Virus record (IMG/VR): IMGVR_UViG_3300014911_000002
Location: 1 to 64,000 of that record
DNA length: 64,000 nt
Direction: 5' to 3' (one strand)
DNA from: a virus
Below the pieces are notes generated by a model, which saw nothing but the letters and a program-made list of their open reading frames with translations, was not told the DNA's origin and searched no databases. The position numbers were made by a program, and so were the translations under genes. Positions 18,214 through 26,399 of this stretch are shown one piece after another (position 1 is the stretch's first letter; every line of letters begins with the position of its first letter).

Positions 18214-18926
18214 AAAACCTCCTCATAGTCTTTATAGGGAAATATATCGAGTTTTCCGCCACGGGATAGATTGTAAATCTCTATACCACGTTCATCAAAC
18301 AATTTCTTTATAACCTTCCAAGATTTGTAAGCCGTATCTAAGTCACGGACATCGGTTATTCTTGGCCAGTATCGTTTTGGCATTTTCCTCCAATCATAGA
18401 AATATGCATTATTGAAAGTCTTATCGACTTCATAATAGTAGGTTGTATCGCAGCCCATTATGTATATTCGCTTGAAGCCCATATATTGGGCTAAAGCCAT
18501 AGAGCAGGTAATAACTGCACTACCGCCAAAAATAATTTCCTTTGAAATATCCCATTCATAATCGCCATCAAATATTCGCCTTTTATTTGTCCAATTGAAA
18601 TAGTAAATTCTATCTTCGGGGAATTGTTTTGTCCTATCGTTTATTGGTTTAAATTCGCTACGTAGAAAGTACAATGCATTTTTGTTTTTCAAGAGACGAC
18701 GCAGTTTCCAATCATCAAATCTTCCAAACAGCCACGAGATTCGGGAAGCCTCTGACCAAAATATGTGTTCGAATTCTGGCCAAAGTGGATGCATATGAAA
18801 GTCATTGACTACAAAGACGTATCTATCAGTTATCTTTGATAAATCATGTTGATTTAGAGATGGACCGTTTCCAAGAACGAAACATTCTTCGCCTTTATAC
18901 TTATCCTTTAACTCACTGATTTGCAT
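18210..18926 (-). CDS. DUF115 / GT42-like transferase (possible nonulosonate transferase)
   Basis: 238 residues with GGAAAGAAT before the ATG. It has CFVLGNGPSLNQHDL at the N-terminus, FVVNDFHMHP, and GGSAVITCSMALAQYMGFK followed by IYIMGCDTTYY. The same order of motifs occurs in Campylobacter Cst sialyltransferases (GT42) and in DUF115/MptE-like proteins, which share a fold. With NeuA and NeuB in the same operon, transfer of a CMP-activated nonulosonic acid is an attractive inference. A sugar-modifying DUF115 protein without that specificity is the alternative. Confidence 0.65.
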   Translation of the reverse strand: MQISELKDKYKGEECFVLGNGPSLNQHDLSKITDRYVFVVNDFHMHPLWPEFEHIFWSEASRISWLFGRFDDWKLRRLLKNKNALYFLRSEFKPINDRTKQFPEDRIYYFNWTNKRRIFDGDYEWDISKEIIFGGSAVITCSMALAQYMGFKRIYIMGCDTTYYYEVDKTFNNAYFYDWRKMPKRYWPRITDVRDLDTAYKSWKVIKKLFDERGIEIYNLSRGGKLDIFPYKDYEEVL

Positions 18927-19252
18927 ATTCTTTCCGAGCGTGTTTTCCTTATCACATCTTTATCGCTATGATGCGTTGAAAACTCTATAATTATTGCATC
19001 TGTGAGCCCCGTGAATCTATGCCAGGAACCAGGTCTTATACGAATGACATCTCCATCTCGGAGTATCATCCTTTTTCTATCTAGTTCGAATAAAACCTTA
19101 CCTCCAAGGATGTAAAATGTTTCATCTTTTTTCCTGTGCATATGCAATGAGCTTCTGTGGCCTTCCTTCAATTGTAATATCTTTCCACAGTATTTATCCG
19201 TATTCACAATCCATAATTCTTGACCCCAAACCTTCTTAACTCGCTTTACCAT
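18908..19252 (-). CDS. Cupin-domain protein
   Basis: 114 residues. Single cupin barrel with LHMHRKKDETFYILGGKVLF (motif 1: H, H, E) and GDVIRIRPGSWHRF (motif 2: H). It resembles the small cupins fused to or found beside mannose-6-phosphate isomerase/GDP-mannose pyrophosphorylase and sugar-nucleotide genes. Coupled on both sides by short overlaps within the glycan operon. Isomerase or binding role not determinable. Confidence 0.8.
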   Translation of the reverse strand: MVKRVKKVWGQELWIVNTDKYCGKILQLKEGHRSSLHMHRKKDETFYILGGKVLFELDRKRMILRDGDVIRIRPGSWHRFTGLTDAIIIEFSTHHSDKDVIRKTRSERICKSVS

Positions 19253-20037
19253 GATGTCTTTCCTCCATCTATAACAACGATAGAACCGGTCATATACGAG
19301 GATGCATCCGATGCAAGAAATACAATCGCTCCTTTGTATTCATCTCGTCTGGCCATCCTTCCAAGCGGTATAAGTTTCGATAATTTTTCAACAAATTCTT
19401 CTGGTTGGTTATTATAAACACCACCAAACACTAGGCAATTACAACGAACATTTTTATCAGCCCAGTAAGTGGCTGTATATTTCGTGAGACCTATTAAACC
19501 TGCTTTTACAATGTTATAAGATACAGGCTTTGGAGTCTCGTAAAGAAACTGAGTAGGACCCAAATGTGCTCCAAGATATGAACCTATATTTATAATAGAG
19601 CCCTTTCTTTGCTTAGCCATTACGCTTCCGAAGACTTGCGTACAGATTAATGCACCTATTAAGCCATCGCGAATGTCCTGTTCTAAGACATCCAATGGAA
19701 AGTTTTCCAATGCACCCCAATTTTTTGAATCGCCCTCTACTTTTGGATTATTTGCTGCATTATTTATAAGTATATCAATATGGCCAAACTGATTAAGTAA
19801 ATCATCTCTTATTGCCTCCATTTTATTCTTATCTGTGATATCAGCATGATATTTAATCCATCTATCAGGAAGTTTGTCAAGCTTCGATTTGTTTCTATCT
19901 ATGATAACTGGAACTCCACCAAACTCTTCGATTGCTTCTGCATGCATTGGTCCTAATAAACCGGCTCCACCAGTTATAATCGCGACACGTCCAGTTAAAT
20001 CAAAGATCCCATAACCCGCTTTAGCAGCCTTATCCAT
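19246..20037 (-). CDS. Short-chain dehydrogenase/reductase
   Basis: 263 residues. NAD(P)-binding IITGGAGLLG at ~20-29, HADIT, NNAAN, and catalytic IGSY...YxxxK (VSYNIVKAG), ending in TGSIVVIDGGKTSW, as in classical SDRs. It resembles SDRs such as PtmA in nonulosonate loci and probably acts on a sugar or sugar nucleotide. It overlaps the VOC gene upstream by 43 bases. Confidence 0.88.
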   Translation of the reverse strand: MDKAAKAGYGIFDLTGRVAIITGGAGLLGPMHAEAIEEFGGVPVIIDRNKSKLDKLPDRWIKYHADITDKNKMEAIRDDLLNQFGHIDILINNAANNPKVEGDSKNWGALENFPLDVLEQDIRDGLIGALICTQVFGSVMAKQRKGSIINIGSYLGAHLGPTQFLYETPKPVSYNIVKAGLIGLTKYTATYWADKNVRCNCLVFGGVYNNQPEEFVEKLSKLIPLGRMARRDEYKGAIVFLASDASSYMTGSIVVIDGGKTSW

Positions 20038-20519
20038 TTTCTCACCGTATTTTTCTCTTCCACCAACTCTATAAAATTCCCTCCGGGATCTTTAACTACT
20101 GCTATCTTTACAGGCTTTAATTTCGCTTCACAAGATTCAGAAATGATTTCTCCTAATCCTGACTTCTTTATTCTTTTTATAGTTTCATCTAAATCATCCA
20201 CCGTAAATGAAATATGCGAAATTCCAGTGCAGAAATATCCATGGAGGATTTTCACCGTCCGTGGTTTTATGAATTTCATTATTTCAAGTTCTGCACCAGA
20301 CTTTGCCGCAAGCTTAATTGACCATACTGCACAGCCTTGATCTTTTATCTTCTTTCCATAGATTTCGACATCACCAAGCATACATTTCATCTGTTCATAA
20401 TCTTCTATTTCATTCCAAACTTCTTTCATCCCGAGGATCTCTTTATAAAATCTTATAAGTTTTGTAAATTCTTCTTCATCATCAGCTACAATTGCGGGAT
20501 GGCGAATATCGAGAATCAT
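19995..20519 (-). CDS. VOC (glyoxalase/dioxygenase fold) protein
   Basis: 174 residues starting behind GGAGGAGATGAT. Two beta-alpha-beta-beta-beta modules: RFYKEILGMKEVW with GAELEIMKF, then ISHISFTVDDLDETI with KDPGGNFIELVEE. Metal ligands (H8, E in LEIMKF, H in ISHISF, E in FIELVE) seem present. Such proteins occur as isomerases or epimerases in sugar clusters. Substrate unknown. Confidence 0.8.
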   Translation of the reverse strand: MILDIRHPAIVADDEEEFTKLIRFYKEILGMKEVWNEIEDYEQMKCMLGDVEIYGKKIKDQGCAVWSIKLAAKSGAELEIMKFIKPRTVKILHGYFCTGISHISFTVDDLDETIKRIKKSGLGEIISESCEAKLKPVKIAVVKDPGGNFIELVEEKNTVRKWIRLLKRVMGSLI

Positions 20520-21697
20520 ATCATCTCCTCCAATGATGTTCTTATTATTTCAAAACCCTGCCTCAACATCGATTGAGACATAATGAGAGGCGGACCAATC
20601 TTAAAGGTCTTTTTATGTGTAAATATGGGCATCAAACCATTTTTCAGCACTTTCCACGACAATTCTTCTGAATCTTCTTTTCTTGGAAGGTGAAATGCGC
20701 CAACCATACCGATACATCTTATATCCTCTATTAAATTGGGAAATTTCTGCATTATTGAACACATTTCTTGGCGCATTACCTCCTCATTCCTTTTTACATT
20801 CTCCCAGATTTTTTTCTCTAGCATAAACTTTAATGCTCCATATGCTGCAGCACAAGCAATTGGATTTCCAGAATGGGTATTCGAAATATATGTCTTACCA
20901 TCTAGGCAGCTCATTATCCTCTCCCTTCCTGTAACACCGCTCAATGGGAGGGATGAAGAGACTCCTTTTCCCCATATCACCATATCTGGCTGAATATGCG
21001 CATCCCCACCTAAGTGATGATGTTGGTGACAGAATAATTTTCCAGTTCTCCAGAATCCGGCTTGTATTTCGTCTGCTATTAAGACAACTCCATTTTCATT
21101 AGCCCAAGATTCCATGCTTTCTTCATAATCATCTGGTATAGTGTATACAGACCATCCTTGATAAGGTTCAAAAATTATGGCTGCCACTTCTTCTGGCCGT
21201 TTAACTATTGAGACGTCTTCATAAAAGTCAGCATCCGGACTCTTTGGATATGGCAGAAGATAGTCAGCGTCTTCTGATAATATCCTCCGACATTCATGAG
21301 TATTGCCATGATAAGAGTCTTTAAACGCTACAATTTTCTTTCTACCGGTAAATTCCTTTGCTAATCGAAGCGCGGTATCTACAGCCATCGAGCCGTCAGA
21401 GAATAGCGCTGTTTTATAGTGTTTATATGGAAAGATCTCATGAAATAGGCCCAAGAACTTCTCACGCCACTCGTTTCGCCATGCAAACGAATGGAATACA
21501 CCGCTCTTTATCGCTCGTTTGATATATCTTTTAACATATTTATTATTGTGACCAACATTTGCGACAAATATACCAGATGAAAAATCTAAATATTTATCGC
21601 CATATTCATCCCAAATTATACACCCATCTGCTTTAACCCATTTAATATTCTGTGGTACATCATGCATAGAATCTGGTTCATATATCCCCATCTTCAT
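20516..21697 (-). CDS. Class III PLP aminotransferase
   Basis: 393 residues. It contains DEYGDKYLDFSSGIFVANVGH, LFSDGSMAVDTALRLAKEFTGR, FKDSYHGNT, VVLIADEIQAGFWRTG (the DE of the cofactor site) and MVIWGKGVSSSLPLSGV with the Schiff-base Lys. The fold is that of glutamate-1-semialdehyde/ornithine-type aminotransferases. In this operon it may transaminate a keto-sugar or a nonulosonate precursor (inference). It overlaps the NeuA gene by 20 bases. Confidence 0.9.
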   Translation of the reverse strand: MKMGIYEPDSMHDVPQNIKWVKADGCIIWDEYGDKYLDFSSGIFVANVGHNNKYVKRYIKRAIKSGVFHSFAWRNEWREKFLGLFHEIFPYKHYKTALFSDGSMAVDTALRLAKEFTGRKKIVAFKDSYHGNTHECRRILSEDADYLLPYPKSPDADFYEDVSIVKRPEEVAAIIFEPYQGWSVYTIPDDYEESMESWANENGVVLIADEIQAGFWRTGKLFCHQHHHLGGDAHIQPDMVIWGKGVSSSLPLSGVTGRERIMSCLDGKTYISNTHSGNPIACAAAYGALKFMLEKKIWENVKRNEEVMRQEMCSIMQKFPNLIEDIRCIGMVGAFHLPRKEDSEELSWKVLKNGLMPIFTHKKTFKIGPPLIMSQSMLRQGFEIIRTSLEEMI

Positions 21698-22346
21698 CCC
21701 ATTTTAATAATCCTTCTTTGTCAAGATACCGCATTACAGCCTCAACCTTAATGAAATCCAGCCAAGTATCAATTTCATGATTATATATTTCAGGAACAAT
21801 AAATCTGATTCTTTTGTCTCCCCAATGTCTATTAGATAAAATTACGTCAGCCGAATGAATCTCTACACAACCATCATTATAAAACCAACCTTTCATTTCT
21901 TGCGATGGCATGTTGGGCATTTTTGTCCATTCATAACATTTGCATATGTATCCGGTAGCCAGAGAATCTGGTTCTAGATGCTTAAACGTTCTTATGCATT
22001 TGTCTATTATTCCATTAACCCGTATAGGAGAAGTTGGTTGTAGTAAGACCACATTCTTAGCTTCGATATGCTCCAATGCATGTTTTAGCACGGGAAAGAC
22101 AGATATGTCATCTCTTGCAAGCTCTACTGGTCTTTCTAAAACATTTGCACCATAATGTTTCGCTATTCGTGCTATCTCTATATCCTCTGTTGATACCACA
22201 AAATCATCTAAATATTTAGATTTCTTCGCAGCAAGAATAGACCAATAGATTAGTGGCTTACCATAGAGTTTTTTAATATTTTTTCCAGGAACGCGTTTAC
22301 TTCCTCCTCTTGCGGGTATGACACCTAGAAATTCAATGTTGGACAT
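21678..22346 (-). CDS. neuA: Acylneuraminate/nonulosonate cytidylyltransferase
   Basis: 222 residues with GAGGTTGAATA before ATG. IPARGGSKRVPGKNI at ~10-24 is the CTP-binding signature of the CMP-NeuA/KdsB family; LLQPTSPIR and the DD-containing ARDDISVFP follow. The enzyme activates a nonulosonic acid (Neu5Ac, legionaminic or pseudaminic type) with CTP. The partner synthase lies three genes upstream. Exact sugar not resolvable. Confidence 0.9.
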   Translation of the reverse strand: MSNIEFLGVIPARGGSKRVPGKNIKKLYGKPLIYWSILAAKKSKYLDDFVVSTEDIEIARIAKHYGANVLERPVELARDDISVFPVLKHALEHIEAKNVVLLQPTSPIRVNGIIDKCIRTFKHLEPDSLATGYICKCYEWTKMPNMPSQEMKGWFYNDGCVEIHSADVILSNRHWGDKRIRFIVPEIYNHEIDTWLDFIKVEAVMRYLDKEGLLKWDEDGDI

Positions 22347-22591
22347 TATTCAACCTCTTCCTTTATTGAGTGTTCAAGATTTGTCCATTTTAGTTTCTCC
22401 AATACATATTCGAAGTTTACATCTATTTCATAAATCGTTATTGACATTGGGAAATAGGCACCTTCAATTCCATTCTTCTCAAGCTCTTTATAGAACGTCT
22501 TTATTGCTTTTCTCAATGCACCAACAACTGATTTGAAAACTTCAGAATTCTCATCCTCTAACAAATGCCTCACCTCATCCCGATGAATCAT
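22346..22591 (-). CDS. Small hypothetical protein
   Basis: 81 residues, flanked by tight overlaps (start inside the previous gene's end, stop at the neuA start). Helical first half, then a short strand region (FPMSITIYEIDVNFEYV). No recognised family. Confidence 0.65.
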   Translation of the reverse strand: MIHRDEVRHLLEDENSEVFKSVVGALRKAIKTFYKELEKNGIEGAYFPMSITIYEIDVNFEYVLEKLKWTNLEHSIKEEVE

Positions 22592-22808
22592 AAATCCATC
22601 TCACGATGAAAAATTTGTATTCTCCCTTTCTGTCATATGCCGGTGGATATGCTGGAATTCCTGTATCATAGATGAAATCATCTAGAGGCTCATACGAACA
22701 TCGCTCCTTAATTTCTTCTTTGACTTCTTGCTTATTTTTTGCGATTAGCAATGCAACTGCCATATGCTCATGCGCATAGATATTCATAACTTTCTCAGCT
22801 ACTATCAC
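22575..22808 (-). CDS. Small hypothetical protein
   Basis: 77 residues if started at GTG 22808, which has GGGAGGT at good spacing; a TTG five codons upstream lies inside that site. It has a YEPLDDFIYDTG motif and PAYDRKGEYKFFIVRW. Overlaps neuB by a few bases. Function unknown. Confidence 0.6.
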   Translation of the reverse strand: MIVAEKVMNIYAHEHMAVALLIAKNKQEVKEEIKERCSYEPLDDFIYDTGIPAYPPAYDRKGEYKFFIVRWIYDSSG

Positions 22809-23656
22809 TCTTTTACCTCCCAATACCGAAGCTTCTTTGCAATTTCCCTTTCTTTCTCTAATATACGTTTCTTACCGTCGCCTATCATTTTCAGTGCAGC
22901 ATCACAATATTTTCGAACTAACTCCATACCATGAGGTTCTAGAGACGCCGCCTGATCGGAGCCCCACATAGTCCTATCAAGCGTTATGTGCTTTTCAATA
23001 TAGCGTGCACCATAGACTACAGCCAATGCTGCCGGAAGAACGCCTGGATTATGGCATGAATAACCCACTTCGCATTTGTATCTCTTCGCCAATTTGGGAA
23101 TTAAAGAAAGATTAAGCTCTTCATCTTTCGCTGGATAGGTTCCGACACAATGCATAAGAACGAATGGGCATTTTTCTCTTTTGAATATTTTCACGGCTTT
23201 ATCTATGTCCTTCCATGTTGCCATCCCTGTAGATATGAATGTCAATTTACCTTCTGATGCCACCATTTCGAGCAACGGTCTGTAAGTGATCATTGGAGAT
23301 GCTATTTTATTATATTTCAAATCGTATTGCCTCAGAAATTCTTGTGATTCTAGGTCCCAAGCTGAGGCAAACCAGTTTATCCCCTTGAGTTTACAATACT
23401 CATCAATGAAATCATATTCGTCTTTCCCAAATTCAAGTCGTTCCTTATATTCGATATATGGCATTTCGCCCCAGGGAGTTTCTTTAGGCTTATTCCACAT
23501 TGACTTTGGGATGACTTTTCTCACATTGCGCTTCTGTAATTTTACAGCATTCCATCCATATTTTATTGCTAAATCAATGAGATTTGTTGCTATATCTAGT
23601 GAACCGTTATGGTTTATGCCTATCTCTGCAATAAGGAATACTTCATCCTTCATCAT
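22805..23656 (-). CDS. neuB: NeuB-type nonulosonate synthase, lacking the SAF domain
   Basis: 283 residues. The TIM-barrel NeuB signatures are clear: LIAEIGINHNGSLDIA, AVKLQKR, FASAWDLES, KIASPMITYRPLLE, STGMATWKDIDKA, MHCVGTYPA, GYSCHNPGV and IEKHITLDRTMWGSDQAASLEP. The enzyme condenses PEP with a hexosamine-type aldose. Typical members are about 340-350 residues and end in a SAF/antifreeze domain that completes the active site in trans; this one stops right after the barrel. Two consecutive ATGs are possible starts. Confidence 0.9.
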   Translation of the reverse strand: MMKDEVFLIAEIGINHNGSLDIATNLIDLAIKYGWNAVKLQKRNVRKVIPKSMWNKPKETPWGEMPYIEYKERLEFGKDEYDFIDEYCKLKGINWFASAWDLESQEFLRQYDLKYNKIASPMITYRPLLEMVASEGKLTFISTGMATWKDIDKAVKIFKREKCPFVLMHCVGTYPAKDEELNLSLIPKLAKRYKCEVGYSCHNPGVLPAALAVVYGARYIEKHITLDRTMWGSDQAASLEPHGMELVRKYCDAALKMIGDGKKRILEKEREIAKKLRYWEVKE

Positions 23657-24350
23657 CTTTCCATCCTTCTATATATGGTATCTCGAACAACTTCACATGA
23701 AAATCAAGGTATGCATTCCTTGGGTCATGGCCCCACATCTCATTCCCATCTTCGTTGCGTTCACCCATCAATTCTCCATGATCTGACGTTATGACAATTT
23801 TTGTACCATCCGGAATGAATTTCCATAATTGACCGAATAAGCTATCAACATATTTAATGGCAGCAACTTGACCATTCCACTGTTCTTCCCGTGATTGCTT
23901 TTTGTAATGTCTTTTGCCATCAAACATTGGAGCATGAGTTTCCATTAGCAATGTGAATATTGCAAACTTTCTTTTCCGCTTCATAATTTTTCTCACATCC
24001 CGAAATATCTCTTTAGCACCAGCATGAAGCGGATATTCGGTCCCCTTTACCAGATCCCAATTGTGGAAAAAATTGGCATAATAAAGCATAAGAGGATTTG
24101 GGGTTAGAAATGCCCAAAAGACTTTCTCATCCCGTATGGAATCCCAGCCCCAGATGTACCGACGGATAACAGGTTCGGGATAGCCCAAAGGCGGCACACC
24201 ATGAACATATGTTGGTATTGTTGCTAATGTCCAGCATCCTGGCGAATAAACTTTGTGAAGCGTTCCAACCCTTAAGAAGTTCCCGGGGTTTGCCTCTTTG
24301 AATGTATCAAATCGGCATGAATCAAGAATCAGAAATAGTATATTCTCCAC
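23643..24350 (-). CDS. Sulfatase/alkaline-phosphatase-fold hydrolase 1
   Basis: 235 residues, GTG start with GGTGATAAAAC upstream. LFLILDSCRFDTF carries the first metal Asp and a Ser/Cys at the nucleophile region, METHAP lies mid-chain, and IVITSDHGELMGE with a later GHD supplies the remaining metal ligands. It is shorter than cellular sulfatases (~450+). Probably hydrolyses or transfers a sulfate or phosphate group on surface glycan. A second relative is encoded at 34123. Confidence 0.75.
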   Translation of the reverse strand: MENILFLILDSCRFDTFKEANPGNFLRVGTLHKVYSPGCWTLATIPTYVHGVPPLGYPEPVIRRYIWGWDSIRDEKVFWAFLTPNPLMLYYANFFHNWDLVKGTEYPLHAGAKEIFRDVRKIMKRKRKFAIFTLLMETHAPMFDGKRHYKKQSREEQWNGQVAAIKYVDSLFGQLWKFIPDGTKIVITSDHGELMGERNEDGNEMWGHDPRNAYLDFHVKLFEIPYIEGWKDDEG

Positions 24351-24684
24351 GTTTTATCACCTTCGCAATACACATCTCTGGGTTCAATCGACTTAATATG
24401 GTCTTCATGGTCTTCAGCGCATCACCTTCTCCACACGCATAAATGTCTATGGACATATATTTATGTTCTGGATAGGTATGTACCGCAACATGGCTTTCCT
24501 TTAGTAATACAACCAACGAATAGCCATCTGTTTCGAATTTGTGATGCACATCTTCGAGAGGCGTCATTCCGCCCATAGATATCGCAAGCCGTACGAGAGA
24601 ACGCATTTGGTCAATATCTGTGAGGAATAGCTCATCTTCTGGTTTCCATAAATCTATTATTGCATGACTACCTTTCGTTTCCAT
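24322..24684 (-). CDS. speH: S-adenosylmethionine decarboxylase proenzyme
   Basis: 120 residues from ATG 24684 behind GGAGGATAAT; an upstream frame extension lacks a site. The sequence around LLKESHVAVHTYPEHKYM gives E63-S64 as the self-cleavage site yielding the pyruvoyl group on S64, with H69 and C84 at the spacing of the prokaryotic class 1B enzymes. It makes decarboxylated AdoMet for aminopropyl transfer in polyamine synthesis. No spermidine synthase is in the window. In a virus it may support polyamine supply for DNA packing (inference). Confidence 0.92.
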   Translation of the reverse strand: METKGSHAIIDLWKPEDELFLTDIDQMRSLVRLAISMGGMTPLEDVHHKFETDGYSLVVLLKESHVAVHTYPEHKYMSIDIYACGEGDALKTMKTILSRLNPEMCIAKVIKRGEYTISDS

Positions 24685-24685
24685 A

Positions 24686-25642
24686 TTATCCTCCCGGCGA
24701 TAAACAGCGTTTACAAATAAAATCATCTGGAGTTTCTATTTCGCCTTTTACCATCTTTTTAACTTCTAACCAGCGTTCCGATTCAAACAACTCTTTAACT
24801 GACATCCTTTTTAGGTCTCCTATTACCACCTCTTTCTTATAATCCATACAACACAATACAACCTCGCCATTATACAACACATGAAGACAGCCATGGATTC
24901 GTAGACAATCAAATGGATGATCTTTATCTATTTTTCTGACTATCTTATCATAATTCCAGCCCTCAATGTTCACATTGCCAGCCCTATTGTGGAAAATCTT
25001 TGGGTCGATAATCAATTTATCGGGGTCTATTCCATTTTCTGTCAAGATCTTTACGAGGTATCGTTTAACCTGTCTTGGATGGTTTAAAACGTATCGCTTA
25101 TCAATTGAATAAGCCATATCTTGAATTGATATCTTCATCTTACCTTGAAATTTTTGCAAGAAATAAATTATGTTATTCAAGGCCTTTTCATAATTAATTC
25201 CCATTATCCGTTCGCATGTTTCCTTATTAATTCCATGGTGGCTTATTGTAAATTTACCCCAGAAACCATGTCGTTTAAACATGTCATAGAGATCATCGAT
25301 AATATCTTCATTCAATAGTTCCATGTTAGAAGAGAATTCTACATATGGATTGTGAAGAATATTGTAGGCCAATTCAGCTCGTTCAATTATCTTCTTATCT
25401 GCAAACGGTTCGTTCATTAAATATGGACAGAACTTGCCATCAAATTCGGGATCGTATTCTGCTATATCGTTGAGTATTTTCTCGTATAAATCATCTTGCA
25501 TATATCCTGGATGTTTGTAATGCCAGGATGAACGGTACGGGCACATTATGCATCGAGCATTGCAAACGGAAGTTGTCATAATTTGAACAAGATTGAGCCG
25601 TCTATGTGGTAACCATGGAATGAATCCATCATTATAAGGCAT
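24686..25642 (-). CDS. Radical SAM/SPASM protein
   Basis: 318 residues from ATG 25642 (AGGTGATCTTT upstream). The motif is C27-x3-C31-x2-C34 (SVCNARCIMC); NEPFADKK replaces the GGEP region. The C-terminal SPASM-like part has CLRIHGC, NGEVVLCCMDY and CKRC, enough for an auxiliary cluster. GDLKRMSVKELFES is a SPASM hallmark. Set between AdoMet decarboxylase and a glycosyltransferase, it may act on sugars or peptides; substrate unknown. Confidence 0.88.
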   Translation of the reverse strand: MPYNDGFIPWLPHRRLNLVQIMTTSVCNARCIMCPYRSSWHYKHPGYMQDDLYEKILNDIAEYDPEFDGKFCPYLMNEPFADKKIIERAELAYNILHNPYVEFSSNMELLNEDIIDDLYDMFKRHGFWGKFTISHHGINKETCERIMGINYEKALNNIIYFLQKFQGKMKISIQDMAYSIDKRYVLNHPRQVKRYLVKILTENGIDPDKLIIDPKIFHNRAGNVNIEGWNYDKIVRKIDKDHPFDCLRIHGCLHVLYNGEVVLCCMDYKKEVVIGDLKRMSVKELFESERWLEVKKMVKGEIETPDDFICKRCLSPGG

Positions 25643-26399
25643 AAAGATCACCTATAAATTTCAGACATCGTTCCAAGTTTTCCTTATAGCCAGCAAGACC
25701 TCTTTTATCCGTGCCCACATGAAGAACATATGGAACGACATTAGGCTGCTCTGGTCTCCAGCCAAACCAGTGATGTTCTTCTGTCATTGGTTTGAATTTA
25801 TATCCAGCAAGGGCAATAGAGACTGCAAATTCATTATGATGCATGTCATCTACTGTATTCGGACTCTTCAATTTCTTTTGGTGGAACAATGTATAAGCTG
25901 CTAAAAAATCATCTTTTATCTTCTTTTGGATGCCATGCCTGATTATCAAGAAACCATCGTTTATTGGTATAGCATCTTGTGGCTTATTGAAGCGTTTTAA
26001 AGCATCCTTCCAAGCTTTGTTGTCCCAAGTTGGCTTAATCTTACCCTTATATCTAAAACACGGTTCTTCTCTTGCAGAGTAATCAAAATCACCAAGAAGC
26101 TCTCTTATATCTCGTAATACCAGAGTATCACAATCAAGGAAAATCAAATCATCTGCATCAATGTCACATATCTCTATTTTGTATTTAAAGTTCGGTAGCT
26201 CTAAGTTTCTATAAAACTCATCTCCAGGTCTTATTTCAGCATATCTCTTTAAGCTCCAGATCTTTGAGGTCTTTCTTGGCTTTGGATTTACAATAAGAAC
26301 AACCTCGTCACGATCAACAAATCTATGAAGTGTCTTCAGTGAATTTTTTGCTTGAAAATAAAAGTCAAATGAATCTGGAAGAGTATATACAACTTTCAT
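25632..26399 (-). CDS. GT8-like (GT-A fold) glycosyltransferase
   Basis: 255 residues, ATGA overlap with the DNA methyltransferase gene. LIFLDCDTLVLRDI gives the DxD metal motif, INDGFLII resembles the N-x-G-x-x motif, and PYVLHVGTDKRG supplies the C-terminal His. These fit galactosyl/glucosyl-transferase families using nucleotide sugars. No membrane segment. Acceptor unknown. Confidence 0.7.
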   Translation of the reverse strand: MKVVYTLPDSFDFYFQAKNSLKTLHRFVDRDEVVLIVNPKPRKTSKIWSLKRYAEIRPGDEFYRNLELPNFKYKIEICDIDADDLIFLDCDTLVLRDIRELLGDFDYSAREEPCFRYKGKIKPTWDNKAWKDALKRFNKPQDAIPINDGFLIIRHGIQKKIKDDFLAAYTLFHQKKLKSPNTVDDMHHNEFAVSIALAGYKFKPMTEEHHWFGWRPEQPNVVPYVLHVGTDKRGLAGYKENLERCLKFIGDLYAL

